From: Streptomyces anulatus
GTDB lineage: Bacteria > Actinomycetota > Actinomycetes > Streptomycetales > Streptomycetaceae
Assembly: GCF_014650675.1 (NCBI RefSeq)
Contig: NZ_BMVK01000002.1
Coordinates: 601,880-665,879 of the forward strand
DNA: 64,000 bases
Reading direction: 5' to 3'
The position numbers were made by a program, and so were the translations under genes. Positions within the stretch are counted from its first letter, which is position 1. Each line of letters begins with the position of its first letter. Of the stretch, positions 42,166 to 51,149 are shown one piece after another. Under the pieces are notes generated by a model, which worked only from the letters and a program-made list of their open reading frames with translations, was not told the DNA's origin and ran no database searches.

Positions 42166-43193
42166 GCAGGCCGGTACGGATCGCGGTGCTCGGCACCGCG
42201 GAGTTCGCCCGGCGGCGCATGCTGCCCGCCTTCGGGGCCTCCGCCGACGTCACCGTGGTCGCCGTGGCGAGCAGGGCCCCGGCGAGGGCGGCAGAACTGG
42301 CCCGGGAGTACGGCTGCCGGGCCGCCGACAACTACGCCGAGCCGCTGACCGACGACGACGTGGACGCGGTCTATCTGCCGCTGCCCGCATCGATGCACGC
42401 CGAGTGGGCGGGTGCAGCACTGCGCGCGGGCAAGCACGTGCTCGTGGAGAAGCCCGCCGCGATGAGCGGGGCGGACGCCGCCGAACTGTGCGCGCTGGCC
42501 CGCTCACGAGGCCTGGCCCTGGTGGAGAACGTCCTGTTCGTCCATCACTCCCAGCACCGGGCGGTCATGCGGCACGTCGCCGACGGGGCGATCGGGCGGC
42601 TCCAGGCCTTCGACGCGGCGTTCACCGTGCCGCGCCGGCCCGCCTCCGACATCCGCTACCACCCCGCACTGGGCGGCGGGGCCCTGTGGGACCTCGGCGT
42701 GTATCCGCTGCGGGCGGCGCTCGACCTGCTGGGATCGGACCCCGGCCCGCGGCTGGTGGGCGCCACCGCCCGGCGGGGCCCGTCGGACGCGGTGGACACG
42801 GCCGGTACGGCGCTGCTGGACGGCGGAGACGGACTCGCCCTCCAGCTCGGCTACGGCCTCGACCACACCTACCGCAGTACGTACACGCTCTGGGGCAGCA
42901 CGGGACGGATCACGGTCGACCGGGCGTTCACCCCGCCCGCCGACCACGAACCGGTCCTCCATCTCGAACGGGCAGGGGCGTTGACCCGGCTCCCCCTGCC
43001 CGCGGACGACCAGGCGGGCAACGCTGTCACGGCCTTCGCCCACGCGGTCCGTACCCGCGCGCGTCCGGCACCGGAGATCCAACGCCAGGCGGAACTCTTG
43101 GAGGCGATCAGCCTCAGCAGCACGGCAGTTCACCGCACGGCGCGGCCCGAGCACACAGGACGGACCCCCCGGGCCCTAACCCCGTTGGATTGA
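42162..43193 (+). CDS. NDP-hexose 3-ketoreductase (SpnN/KijD10-like, Gfo/Idh/MocA)
   Basis: A 343-residue NADPH-dependent oxidoreductase. The Rossmann motif VRIAVLGTAEFARRRMLPAF, the EKPAAMSGADAAELC motif with the conserved Lys, and the GGGALWDLGVYPLRAALDLLG segment define the sugar 3-ketoreductase branch. It reduces the 3-keto group left by the 2,3-dehydratase. It is the last gene of the sugar operon (ATGA overlap) and converges on the regulator gene 8 bp away. Confidence 0.9.
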   Translation: MSRPVRIAVLGTAEFARRRMLPAFGASADVTVVAVASRAPARAAELAREYGCRAADNYAEPLTDDDVDAVYLPLPASMHAEWAGAALRAGKHVLVEKPAAMSGADAAELCALARSRGLALVENVLFVHHSQHRAVMRHVADGAIGRLQAFDAAFTVPRRPASDIRYHPALGGGALWDLGVYPLRAALDLLGSDPGPRLVGATARRGPSDAVDTAGTALLDGGDGLALQLGYGLDHTYRSTYTLWGSTGRITVDRAFTPPADHEPVLHLERAGALTRLPLPADDQAGNAVTAFAHAVRTRARPAPEIQRQAELLEAISLSSTAVHRTARPEHTGRTPRALTPLD

Positions 43194-43201
43194 CGGGCAG
43201 T

Positions 43202-43807
43202 TCAGATACTTCCGAGTTCTTCCGCTATGCGCGCCGCGTCGTACCGATTGCGCGCCTGGAGCTTCTTGATGGCCGACGAGGTCAGGTTCCGCACTGTGCC
43301 GGGGGCGAGATAGAACTCGCGGGCGATCTCCTTGACGGAGGCTCCGGTCGCCGTGGAGCGCAGGACGTCACGCTCGCGTTGGCTCAGGAGGTCGGCGACC
43401 GGGCGTGAGCCGTCCGCCGGTCTCTCGCTCCCCCTGAGGTCCTGTTGTCTCGCCTGCATGCTGCGGATGGTGCCGATCAGCTGATTCAGCCGGGCTCCTC
43501 GCGAGATGACGCTCACCATCTCGGATTCCTGCACCTTGACCAGCGCCACCTGCCCGGGCTGTTCGGCGATGAGGGTGATCCCGCAGTGGGGCACATGGCT
43601 GCGCACTTCGTGAACCGTTTCCAGCACGTACGGGGTCACTCCGCCCAGGACCAGAGAGCCGGCGGACGCCTTGCGGATCGCGGGAACCAATTCGCGGTGT
43701 GAGCTCACGACCCCCGCCACCCGAAATCCAGGAATCTGATTCAGCAATCCAGCGAGCGCTTCCGTGTATATGACGTGTTCGCCCGCGACGAGAATACGCG
43801 TACTCAT
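43202..43807 (-). CDS. NarL/LuxR-family regulator with degenerate receiver
   Basis: A 201-residue protein. The C-terminal LuxR helix-turn-helix is clear (LLSQRERDVLRSTATGASVKEIAREFYLAPGTVRNLTSSAIKKLQARNRYDA). The N-terminal receiver-like domain lacks the acidic pocket and the phosphoacceptor: AGEH replaces the usual DDH, and VLGGVTP replaces the strand carrying the Asp. It is therefore probably controlled by ligand or abundance, not by phosphorylation. It is the only regulator in the cluster and the candidate for binding the TGAYA-NN-TGTCA palindromes. The ATG at MSTRIL follows GGGGGA. Confidence 0.85.
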   Translation of the reverse strand: MSTRILVAGEHVIYTEALAGLLNQIPGFRVAGVVSSHRELVPAIRKASAGSLVLGGVTPYVLETVHEVRSHVPHCGITLIAEQPGQVALVKVQESEMVSVISRGARLNQLIGTIRSMQARQQDLRGSERPADGSRPVADLLSQRERDVLRSTATGASVKEIAREFYLAPGTVRNLTSSAIKKLQARNRYDAARIAEELGSI

Positions 43808-45049
43808 TACCATTCCCCCGTTTTGCGTCAATGCAAGGGAAATTCCACCAGGTCACACCTCGTGCGTGAACTTGAGGCTTCACCCTCGAGTCCCCGGAAG
43901 GCCTGGTCAGGCCAGCGGTGCGGACGTCGAGCGCCAACCGGTCGGCCTGGCGAAAGATCCCCTGGATGTCGCTTAGATGATAGGCACGGCCTTGAACTTT
44001 CGAAAGACTTCGAACACCCCTTGAGCACCCACCCCAAGAGGAGGTGGACGTTCCGGATGTTTCGGCGGCCGCATGGCCGGCCTCAATCCCGATATGGCGG
44101 GATGCCGCGTCGAAGACGCATTATTCGCACCAGATATTCCTCCACCGAGGAAACCGCTCGGCAGGAACCCGCGCCACCCGGGGGCCGGATCGCGCACGCC
44201 CCCTCACTCAGACCTCTGGCCGGGCGATCGCGCCTGGTCGACACCGGTCGCACTCCGGGCCCTCCGCGTACTCGTGACGCGGGACGGGTGGCGCGACCGT
44301 ACGTGGTGGCGGAGCGGGGTTCGACGAGGGCCCGGCACCCACCGGTCACGCGGTCGCCGACGCCGGGGGAAGGCCCGCCGGTCCCGGTCGGCCCGCCCGT
44401 CCCGTGCGGGTTCATTGATCCATCGAACCCGCACGGCTTCCGTGACGTGCTGTATCGGTAAGACGCCTTCGGCGTCCGGACCGTCGAGGCTCAACCCCCC
44501 ATGACCACCCGGCACAATCAAGCCACCGGCGTGAGCATCCTCATGCGTCGACGCGGCGCCCCCGAAGCAAACGACCACCAGCATGCCCACCCTCAACATT
44601 CGCTCCAGGCCATCGGCCGGCTCCAATGCGATCGCTCCCTTCGAAGCGTAAAGGTGAATCCAGGCCAAGTGCAAGGAGAAGTAAGAGGTTGGTCTAGGTT
44701 GAGTAAAGACCTCAAGGGTGACCTGCGAAGAAGAACCTCCCCCCGGCTCACGGACCTGCTCACAGGCCTGTTCGCGGGTCCTCGGCGACTCCTCAGGCGC
44801 CCGGCGGGCGCCCTCGCCCCGGTGCCCCGACACCCGCACTTCTCAGCCCCGGGCCTCCAGGAGATATCCAGAATCGACGACCATGCCCGACGATCGGTTC
44901 CATCACCACGCTTCGCGGTCGACCGTGGCCGAAACCGCGTTGAACCCCCTGAAGTGCGCCGACGATTCGTCGTGAGCACCTCTATGCGCATTTACCCGCC
45001 GACATACCCGAATGCCGGACCTTCACGGAGTCGGCGGGCCGAAGTCGGC
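43808..45049. other. 1.24-kb gene-free stretch between cluster and defence island
   Basis: No reading frame here has convincing codon bias, a ribosome site and a recognisable product. Visible elements are an 8-bp inverted repeat ACTTGAGG/CCTCGAGT (43870-43891) 63-84 bp before the regulator start, a CTTTCGAAAG palindrome (43997-44006), and an A/T-richer patch near 44640-44720. It may hold the regulator promoter and the 3' region of the caspase gene, or decayed DNA at the cluster border. Confidence 0.5.
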
Positions 45050-48000
45050 TCACCCGACGCTCTCCCGCCCGGCGCCGTCCGTTTCCCGGAGGTGGGCATC
45101 AAGCCGCCGCACCTGCGCCGCATCGAGCTCCAGGGAAAGAAGCACGCCGAGAAGCTCTTCGGCCCCCTGTACGGCGAACGTCCCTGCGGTGCCGTCGGCG
45201 TGGTGGTGTTCCAGCCACGCGATCGACCACTCCACCACCCGGCCCCTCTCGGTCGTGGAGAGGTCCTCCAGCGCGAGCAGAGAGCCGAGGAGCACGTGAG
45301 CATCGCACTGCGGCATGTGCCGCTCCAGCCACGCGAACGACCAGGCGATGGCCTTCGTGCGCTGCGCCAGGGTGATGTCGGTGCGCGCCAGGCGGGGTTC
45401 GAGGACCCAGCGCACATCGAGTGCTGTGGGGTCGGCCGACACGCGGGCGTTCACCAGGGATTCGACGGCCGCGGCCCGGTCGGGCGGCAGGTCCGAGCGC
45501 TCGGCGAGAACGCCCAGCATCTGCCAGGTGTCTGCCGGCTTCTGCTGGGATATCCAGCGCAGCCCGCAGTCGACCAGCCTCCTGGCCTGGGCCTCGTTCA
45601 GGTGCGTCGGTCCGAACAGCGAACGCAGCGTCTGGGGCGACTGCGGTGAATGACTGTGGCTTTCCAGCCAGGCGATGCCCGTGGTCATCAGTTCTTCGCG
45701 GTCGGCCGCGCCGATGCGGTGGTGCTCGGCGAGCGCGGTCATGACGCGCCGCGCCGCACGGCTCTTCCGGTGATCCCTCACCCAGTCCATCGCCTCCGCG
45801 AGCACCCACTCCCACTCACTGTCCGTCAGATCGTTCCTGACGAGCAAGGGCTTGAGGACGAACCCCGCCTCCGCCAGCGAGCGGTGATGGGTGAGCCACG
45901 TCCGGGCGAGCGCGACCGTGTCACGCACCCGCTCCGCCACGAGCCCGGAGCACTCCAGCAGACTCTCCAGAAGGAAGGACGCCCTGGATTCTGTGCCCCG
46001 GTCGCGCAGCCAGCCGATGGCCAGAAGGGCTCCGGCGTCGAACTGGTCGTCATCCAGACCGGCATGGGAAAGGAGCGGCTGCAGCAGATAGCGGCCGCGG
46101 GCATGATTCTCGTGCCTCACCAGCCACTGCAGGCTGTACGCGACCACGTCGCCGAGGTGCGCGTCCGTCATCCCGGGCACCCCGAGCAGTGACTGGAGCA
46201 GGCGCGTGGCGGTGACATCCGTCCCGTGCGCCTCCAGCCAGGCAAGGGCCGCCGCGACGGCCCTGCCGGTGAGCTCCCCCACCGGCCCGGAATCCCGCAG
46301 CACGGGGTGCTCCAGCACGTTGATCAGCAGGGGGAGCGCCTCCGCCCGGGCGGCGTTCTCCTCGAGCCACTCCACCCCGGAGGCGAGCTGCCGCACCTCT
46401 TCCTCGTCCGTGCGCGCCGCGCGCTCCTGGAACAGCCTCCGGATCTTCTGGACCTCGGCCCGGATGTCGGTGTTCCGTTGCTCCAGCATCGTGGCAAACC
46501 CGGTGGCCCGGGCACGCTGCTCGGGGGAGAGTTCGGGCCGGCCCAGCAGCTCGGGCAGGAGGCGATGGGTCTCAGCCGCGGGGCACTTCCGTTCGAGCCG
46601 GCCCAGGCCCTCCCGCACGCCGGCCGCGGCCTCCTCCGCCGTGAGGTCGTCGCGGGCGAGCAGCGCACCGAGGAGGTAGCCGGTGCCCTTCTCCTCCCGG
46701 TGGCGTCCCAGCCATCGGGCCGTCAGGAGGACGACGGACCGGACCCGGGCGGGAGGGAGATCGCCCCGGAGCAGAAGTGCCTGCAGGACGCGGTCCGCCG
46801 TGTCCAGGAAGCCGTGTACGCGCAGCCAGGACATCGCCGAGTCCATGGCCCGCTCCGGCTGATCGTCCGTGAGGTCCGGCCGGGCCAGCAGAGCCGGCAG
46901 GACGAAACCGGCGTCCGCGGAGTCCCCGTGCCGCGACAGCCAGTCGTGGGCGAATGCGGCGACCCGGCGGATCTCGTAGGCGGGTATGGCTGTGCGCTTG
47001 AGCAGGTGCTGCAGCACGAACCCCGCTGTCTTCTCGTCTCCGTGGAGTTCCAGCCAGGACATCGCCTGCCCGATGGCCAGTCGAGCCTGCTCGTCGGTGA
47101 GGTCACGACGGGTCAGCATCCTGGACAAGGTGAAACTGGCGTCGGCCTCGGCCGCGTGGGCATCCAGCCACAGGTCGGCGTATCCCATCACGCGCTCCCG
47201 CTCCTCGGGAGCGAGGCCGTCGTGCTCCAGCAGTCGGCCGATCAGGAAGTCGGCGTCCCTCTCCGAGGCATGGGCCTCCAGCCACAGTCCTGCGGACCCG
47301 ACCACGAGCTCCCGTTCCTCGGGAACGAGGTCGTCACGGTCGAGCAACCGGCCGACCAGGAAGTCGGCGTCGCTCGCCGCTGCGTGCGTCCTCAACCACC
47401 CGAGCGCGTGGGTGACGGCCTGCCGGATCTGCGGCTTGCCCGCTCTCCGCATGTCCAGCACGGGCCGCAGGACCCAGTTGGCTCGCCGGGTGTCCCCGTG
47501 ATGCTCCAGCCATCGGAGCGCCAGCAGGGCTGCGTAACGGAATTCCTCGCGTGGCAGGTCGGCGTAGTTCAGCAGCGCGATCAGGGTCTGCGACGAGCGT
47601 TCGAGGGTGATGTGGTGGCCCACCCAGACGTAGGCCCCCGCGATCACGCGGCGCACGTCGGCATCGGTCAGGTCCGCCCGGCCCAGTAGGGACCGGAGCA
47701 CCTCTCCGGTCTGCTGTGCGGCCATGGAGGCCTCGCACCACCGCATGGCCGCCGAGACGGCCTTCCTCGACTGATAGCCGGTGAGGTCACCGCGGGCGAG
47801 CAGGGCGCTCAGGACGAAGTGGGCTCCCGGGGACTCGCTGTGGAGTTTCAGCCAGCCGACCGCGTTCTCCAGGGACGGGCTCAGCTCGGCCGGGAGTTCC
47901 GTCCTGCTGAGAAGCGGCCCCAGGACGTAACTGGCGTCCTGCCGCCAGCCGTACGTGTCGAGCCAGCGCAGTGCCGCCGGGACGAGCTGGGCCGCGCTGT

Positions 48001-50284
48001 CGGCGGGAAGCCGCGACAGGCCGCTGTGCAGCAGGTGACGGGCGACGACCCGGTCGCCGTACTCCTCCAGCCAGGGACCGGCGATGAGCTGCCAGTCCCG
48101 TACGGCGGGCTGCGACCAGGGCGGCCCGTACACGAGTGCCCCGAGGGCGTAGCTGCCCGCGTCCGCGTCGCGGCGCATGACGTCGCCGATGGTGGAGGAG
48201 TTGTCCGCGAACCAGCGTTCGAGCAGTTCCGACACGGAGTCCCGTGACGGGACCGGCAGGTCGTTCAACAGCCGGGCGAGGTTCGTCGCGTAGCGCCCGA
48301 GCGTCCGGGGGCCGATGAGGGAACCGCCCAACAGGGACACGGTCCTCCGCCGGTCGGGGCGGCGGGAGCCGGGCGGGAGGATCACGGACTCCATGAGGTG
48401 GTCGCAGACGATGTCGTGCGCGGTGGCCACCGTCCCGCCCGGACCCTCGCGCTGCAGCCAGCCCAGGTCGAGCAGGGTTTCCACCACCTCCTCCGCCTCC
48501 GGCGTCTCCTCCGACGCCTGGGGCAGCGCCGCCTTCGCGGTCGCGACCACCTCGGCGTACTCCTGCGGACAGGCGGCCGCGGCGGCCGCGGCGGCCACCA
48601 GCAGCTCGGAGGCCGAGACCCGGTGGAAGGCAGTCCTCCCGTGGCGGGTCTCCTCGCGCCGCGTGACGGCGAGATCGTCCTCCTCCAGTCGGCTCCTCAG
48701 CCAGGAGGACAGCTCGCCGCTCGCCCTCAGACCGGACAGGTCCCGCAGGCCGCCGGCCGCGACCCGCCGCTCCACCTCACGGGCGACCAGCAGCGCGATG
48801 ATGGGCCGGTGGCCGCAGATCTCCCACATCCGGTCCATGCCGAACCGGCCGATGGCCGTGGGCGCCATCCTGGCCAGCGCCTGCTCCGCCACCTGCCGCT
48901 GGAATTCCTCGTCCTGCCGCAGCTCGACCTCGTCGAAGAGCTCGTACAGGTGGATCTCGTTCGTCTTGCGCAACCACCCGGGACGTGCCGTGGCGAGGAA
49001 GGCGACCTTGATGCCCTTGTGGCGTGCCTCCGGCAGGAGTTGGTGGCGGAGGGTGGTCAGGTCGAGCCGGGGATTGTCGTCGTTCTTCCTGAAGTAGTGG
49101 TTGAGGTAGTCCAGGACCACCAGGACAGGGGTGTCCCCGGCCAGGACCTGGTGGATGATCTCCGTGGTGACGTCCTCCTTGCCGCTGGGACGCAGGTGCA
49201 GCACACGCCACCCCTCGTCCAGCGCCAGCCGCCCCACCTCGAGGACCGTACGGGTCTTGCCGGTGCCGGCCGCACCGATCAGCAGCACACCCCGGTCGTC
49301 CGCGTCGCGAAGCCGGCGGAACAGCCGGGACCGCTCGGTCTCGTGGTCCGGCCCCGGGGACACGTAGGGAAGACATTCGGGGGTGAGGTTCCGCTCGAAC
49401 CCACCGAGCCCCCTGACGAAACGCTCCTGGGCGATCACCGAGGCCAGCGGGTCGGCACCCGCCGTCGGGGGTTCATCGGCCCCGCCCGCCGGCGCGGCGA
49501 CCAACTTCTCCCCGGTGTAGGCCCGGTTGAGGGCGAGCGGAATCCGCTCACCCTCACCGCGACTGGCGATGCGGGGCTCCGGAACCGCCCTCCCGGCCTC
49601 CAGCCTGCCCTGGAGCCGCATCCTGAGGGCCCTGAGCACATCACCGGTCAGGAGGTACTTCTGCTCCTCGCCCCTGCGCCCCTCGCTGCCCAGGGGCCCC
49701 GCGATGCCCTCCTGGATCACGGACGCCAGCGCGAGGGTGAACACGCTGCCGTCCGGGAGGCAGATCGACTCCTCGGTCTCGGCGGCCGACGTCAGAACGC
49801 AGGCCCCGTCGATGGCGAAAGCCTCGTCCTCCCGCGCAGGAGCAACATCCCCCATGCGTACGGCGAGCCCGCTGTAGCAGCAGTCGATGATGACGACCTT
49901 GTGCCGTGCCCGAGAGGCCTCGACGATCGCCTTGAGCTCTCTGTACTCGATCGAGTGGTAGCCATGCCGATGGCTGGACTTCTTCGTCGCGAGGAGCAGG
50001 TCCTGCCCGTCCCGGGAGTAGTGGCCGTGCCCGGCGAAGTAGATGAGAAGCAGGTCGGCCGCCTCATCGGCGGCGGCGGACACGGCCTCGAAGAACTCGC
50101 TCCGCGTGCTGTCGGCGGAGAGGACGTTGCAGTCCCCCCTGCCGAGCGCCTCCACCTCGGGGTCGGTCAACTGGCCGAGGAGTACGGGAATGTTCTTGGC
50201 GACGCCTTCGAGCTCGGGAAGACTCTCGTAGTCGTGAATGCCTAAGAAGACCGCCCGGGACCCAGGGGCCGACCGCTCGGTCAT
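45050..50284 (-). CDS. caspase-like protease fused to STAND NTPase and a long alpha-helical repeat array
   Basis: A 1744-residue three-part protein. Residues 1-200 form a caspase-like domain: FAGHGHYS (His86) and IIDCCYSG (Cys136). Residues about 290-720 form a STAND-type NTPase with Walker A GAAGTGKT (337-344) and Walker B VLVVLDY (Asp392). From about residue 770 to the end runs an array of ~38-residue repeats built on WL..HG....A.FVL..LL.R.DLT.....RA...A, some 25 copies, likely a solenoid sensor. The design fits NTP-dependent conflict systems: ligand binding to the repeats drives oligomerisation and activates the protease. ATG overlaps the upstream EACC1 stop (ATGA). Target and trigger are unknown. 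Confidence 0.9.
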   Translation of the reverse strand: MTERSAPGSRAVFLGIHDYESLPELEGVAKNIPVLLGQLTDPEVEALGRGDCNVLSADSTRSEFFEAVSAAADEAADLLLIYFAGHGHYSRDGQDLLLATKKSSHRHGYHSIEYRELKAIVEASRARHKVVIIDCCYSGLAVRMGDVAPAREDEAFAIDGACVLTSAAETEESICLPDGSVFTLALASVIQEGIAGPLGSEGRRGEEQKYLLTGDVLRALRMRLQGRLEAGRAVPEPRIASRGEGERIPLALNRAYTGEKLVAAPAGGADEPPTAGADPLASVIAQERFVRGLGGFERNLTPECLPYVSPGPDHETERSRLFRRLRDADDRGVLLIGAAGTGKTRTVLEVGRLALDEGWRVLHLRPSGKEDVTTEIIHQVLAGDTPVLVVLDYLNHYFRKNDDNPRLDLTTLRHQLLPEARHKGIKVAFLATARPGWLRKTNEIHLYELFDEVELRQDEEFQRQVAEQALARMAPTAIGRFGMDRMWEICGHRPIIALLVAREVERRVAAGGLRDLSGLRASGELSSWLRSRLEEDDLAVTRREETRHGRTAFHRVSASELLVAAAAAAAACPQEYAEVVATAKAALPQASEETPEAEEVVETLLDLGWLQREGPGGTVATAHDIVCDHLMESVILPPGSRRPDRRRTVSLLGGSLIGPRTLGRYATNLARLLNDLPVPSRDSVSELLERWFADNSSTIGDVMRRDADAGSYALGALVYGPPWSQPAVRDWQLIAGPWLEEYGDRVVARHLLHSGLSRLPADSAAQLVPAALRWLDTYGWRQDASYVLGPLLSRTELPAELSPSLENAVGWLKLHSESPGAHFVLSALLARGDLTGYQSRKAVSAAMRWCEASMAAQQTGEVLRSLLGRADLTDADVRRVIAGAYVWVGHHITLERSSQTLIALLNYADLPREEFRYAALLALRWLEHHGDTRRANWVLRPVLDMRRAGKPQIRQAVTHALGWLRTHAAASDADFLVGRLLDRDDLVPEERELVVGSAGLWLEAHASERDADFLIGRLLEHDGLAPEERERVMGYADLWLDAHAAEADASFTLSRMLTRRDLTDEQARLAIGQAMSWLELHGDEKTAGFVLQHLLKRTAIPAYEIRRVAAFAHDWLSRHGDSADAGFVLPALLARPDLTDDQPERAMDSAMSWLRVHGFLDTADRVLQALLLRGDLPPARVRSVVLLTARWLGRHREEKGTGYLLGALLARDDLTAEEAAAGVREGLGRLERKCPAAETHRLLPELLGRPELSPEQRARATGFATMLEQRNTDIRAEVQKIRRLFQERAARTDEEEVRQLASGVEWLEENAARAEALPLLINVLEHPVLRDSGPVGELTGRAVAAALAWLEAHGTDVTATRLLQSLLGVPGMTDAHLGDVVAYSLQWLVRHENHARGRYLLQPLLSHAGLDDDQFDAGALLAIGWLRDRGTESRASFLLESLLECSGLVAERVRDTVALARTWLTHHRSLAEAGFVLKPLLVRNDLTDSEWEWVLAEAMDWVRDHRKSRAARRVMTALAEHHRIGAADREELMTTGIAWLESHSHSPQSPQTLRSLFGPTHLNEAQARRLVDCGLRWISQQKPADTWQMLGVLAERSDLPPDRAAAVESLVNARVSADPTALDVRWVLEPRLARTDITLAQRTKAIAWSFAWLERHMPQCDAHVLLGSLLALEDLSTTERGRVVEWSIAWLEHHHADGTAGTFAVQGAEELLGVLLSLELDAAQVRRLDAHLRETDGAGRESVG

Positions 50285-50640
50285 GACCGGTCGGCGTCGT
50301 CGTTCGCGTCCCCGGCCTCCAGGCGACGCAGCAGATCCGCCAACTGCTCCGGATCGAGCCCGCTGACGTCGACCGTCGACCTCCCGAAGGTCAGGGTGCG
50401 CGCCCCCCGAACCCGACCACCGGCACGCGCGAGCCGCCAACCGGCGTACCCCACAGCGAAGTTCGCGATGTCGCCGGCGGATCCCAGAACGATTTCCAAC
50501 GCGTCGAGCGCACCCATGGTGGGGCCCGGCGTGGAAACAGCGGTGACAGACAGCGCCCGCGCCCTCGGATCACGGGCAAGCCACTCCTGAAGCTCCGTCA
50601 GAGCCAGCTTCTCGCCGTCACTTTCGATGCGAACACGCAT
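50281..50640 (-). CDS. effector-associated constant component EACC1-like protein
   Basis: A 119-residue protein: MRVRIESDGEKLALTELQEWLARDP, then TMGALDALEIVLGSAGDIANFAVGYAGWRLAR (hydrophobic segment) and a C-terminal DPEQLADLLRRLEAGD. This order matches the small EACC1 components coded next to STAND and protease effectors in actinobacterial conflict systems. Its stop overlaps the caspase-STAND start, implying stoichiometric synthesis. It may be membrane-associated through the central segment. The ATG is preceded by GAGGGGG. Confidence 0.82.
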   Translation of the reverse strand: MRVRIESDGEKLALTELQEWLARDPRARALSVTAVSTPGPTMGALDALEIVLGSAGDIANFAVGYAGWRLARAGGRVRGARTLTFGRSTVDVSGLDPEQLADLLRRLEAGDANDDADRS

Positions 50641-51149
50641 CCGGGCCCCCTCGTCCGTGTGTGCACAGACGTCGATATTAGGGGACAGACCAGCAGGCAC
50701 TCGACCGAAAGCACGGGACCGCCGCACGCGCGGGCGACATCGCCCACGCCACCCTCTTTACGCACGACGGCGTCGGGACGCAATCACCGCCGAGAACGGG
50801 GGTTCACCACCACAGCCCTCGCCTCCCAGCCGGACCACCAGGACTTCGGAAGCATCCACAGCCCCCGAGGAGACCGGCTACGGCTACGCAATCGAGCCCG
50901 CATCGACGACCGGCCCCAGGAAGGGAAGCGGGCTGGAAGCGACGGTGAACGAAAGAGGCAACAGGCAACACCGCCGAACCCCGATTCTCCAGGGACACGT
51001 CGTGCCAGACTCATTTTCCGGATGCAGATCGCGACGAGGTCGTCACATTAAGTGTTCGTCATCGCGATTCGTGTGCCCGGCGGTCGTCGGACGACGGCTT
51101 CCGTGAGAGCGGACGGCTCTCGCAGTCACCATTCAAGGAGAGGTTGACG
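50641..51149. other. divergent intergenic region between EACC1 and HTH genes
   Basis: No gene is supported. On the minus strand TAATAT (50675-50680) is a good -10 hexamer and would give a leader of about 28 nt for EACC1. On the plus side no convincing promoter was resolved; CATTAAGTG near 51046 is the most A/T-rich patch before the HTH gene. Confidence 0.45.

Noticed and set aside
43179..43197. Weak hairpin CCCGT/ACGGG between the sugar operon and regulator as terminator
   Set aside because: Only a 5-bp stem overlapping the stop codon of the ketoreductase gene; too weak to call.
44204..44839. 211-codon minus-strand frame between the regulator and the caspase gene
   Set aside because: Poor codon bias, Arg/Gly/Pro-rich translation without a recognisable domain and no ribosome site.
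44501..45649. 382-codon plus-strand frame
   Set aside because: Its 3' half is the antisense shadow of the caspase-STAND gene and its 5' half has no coding character.
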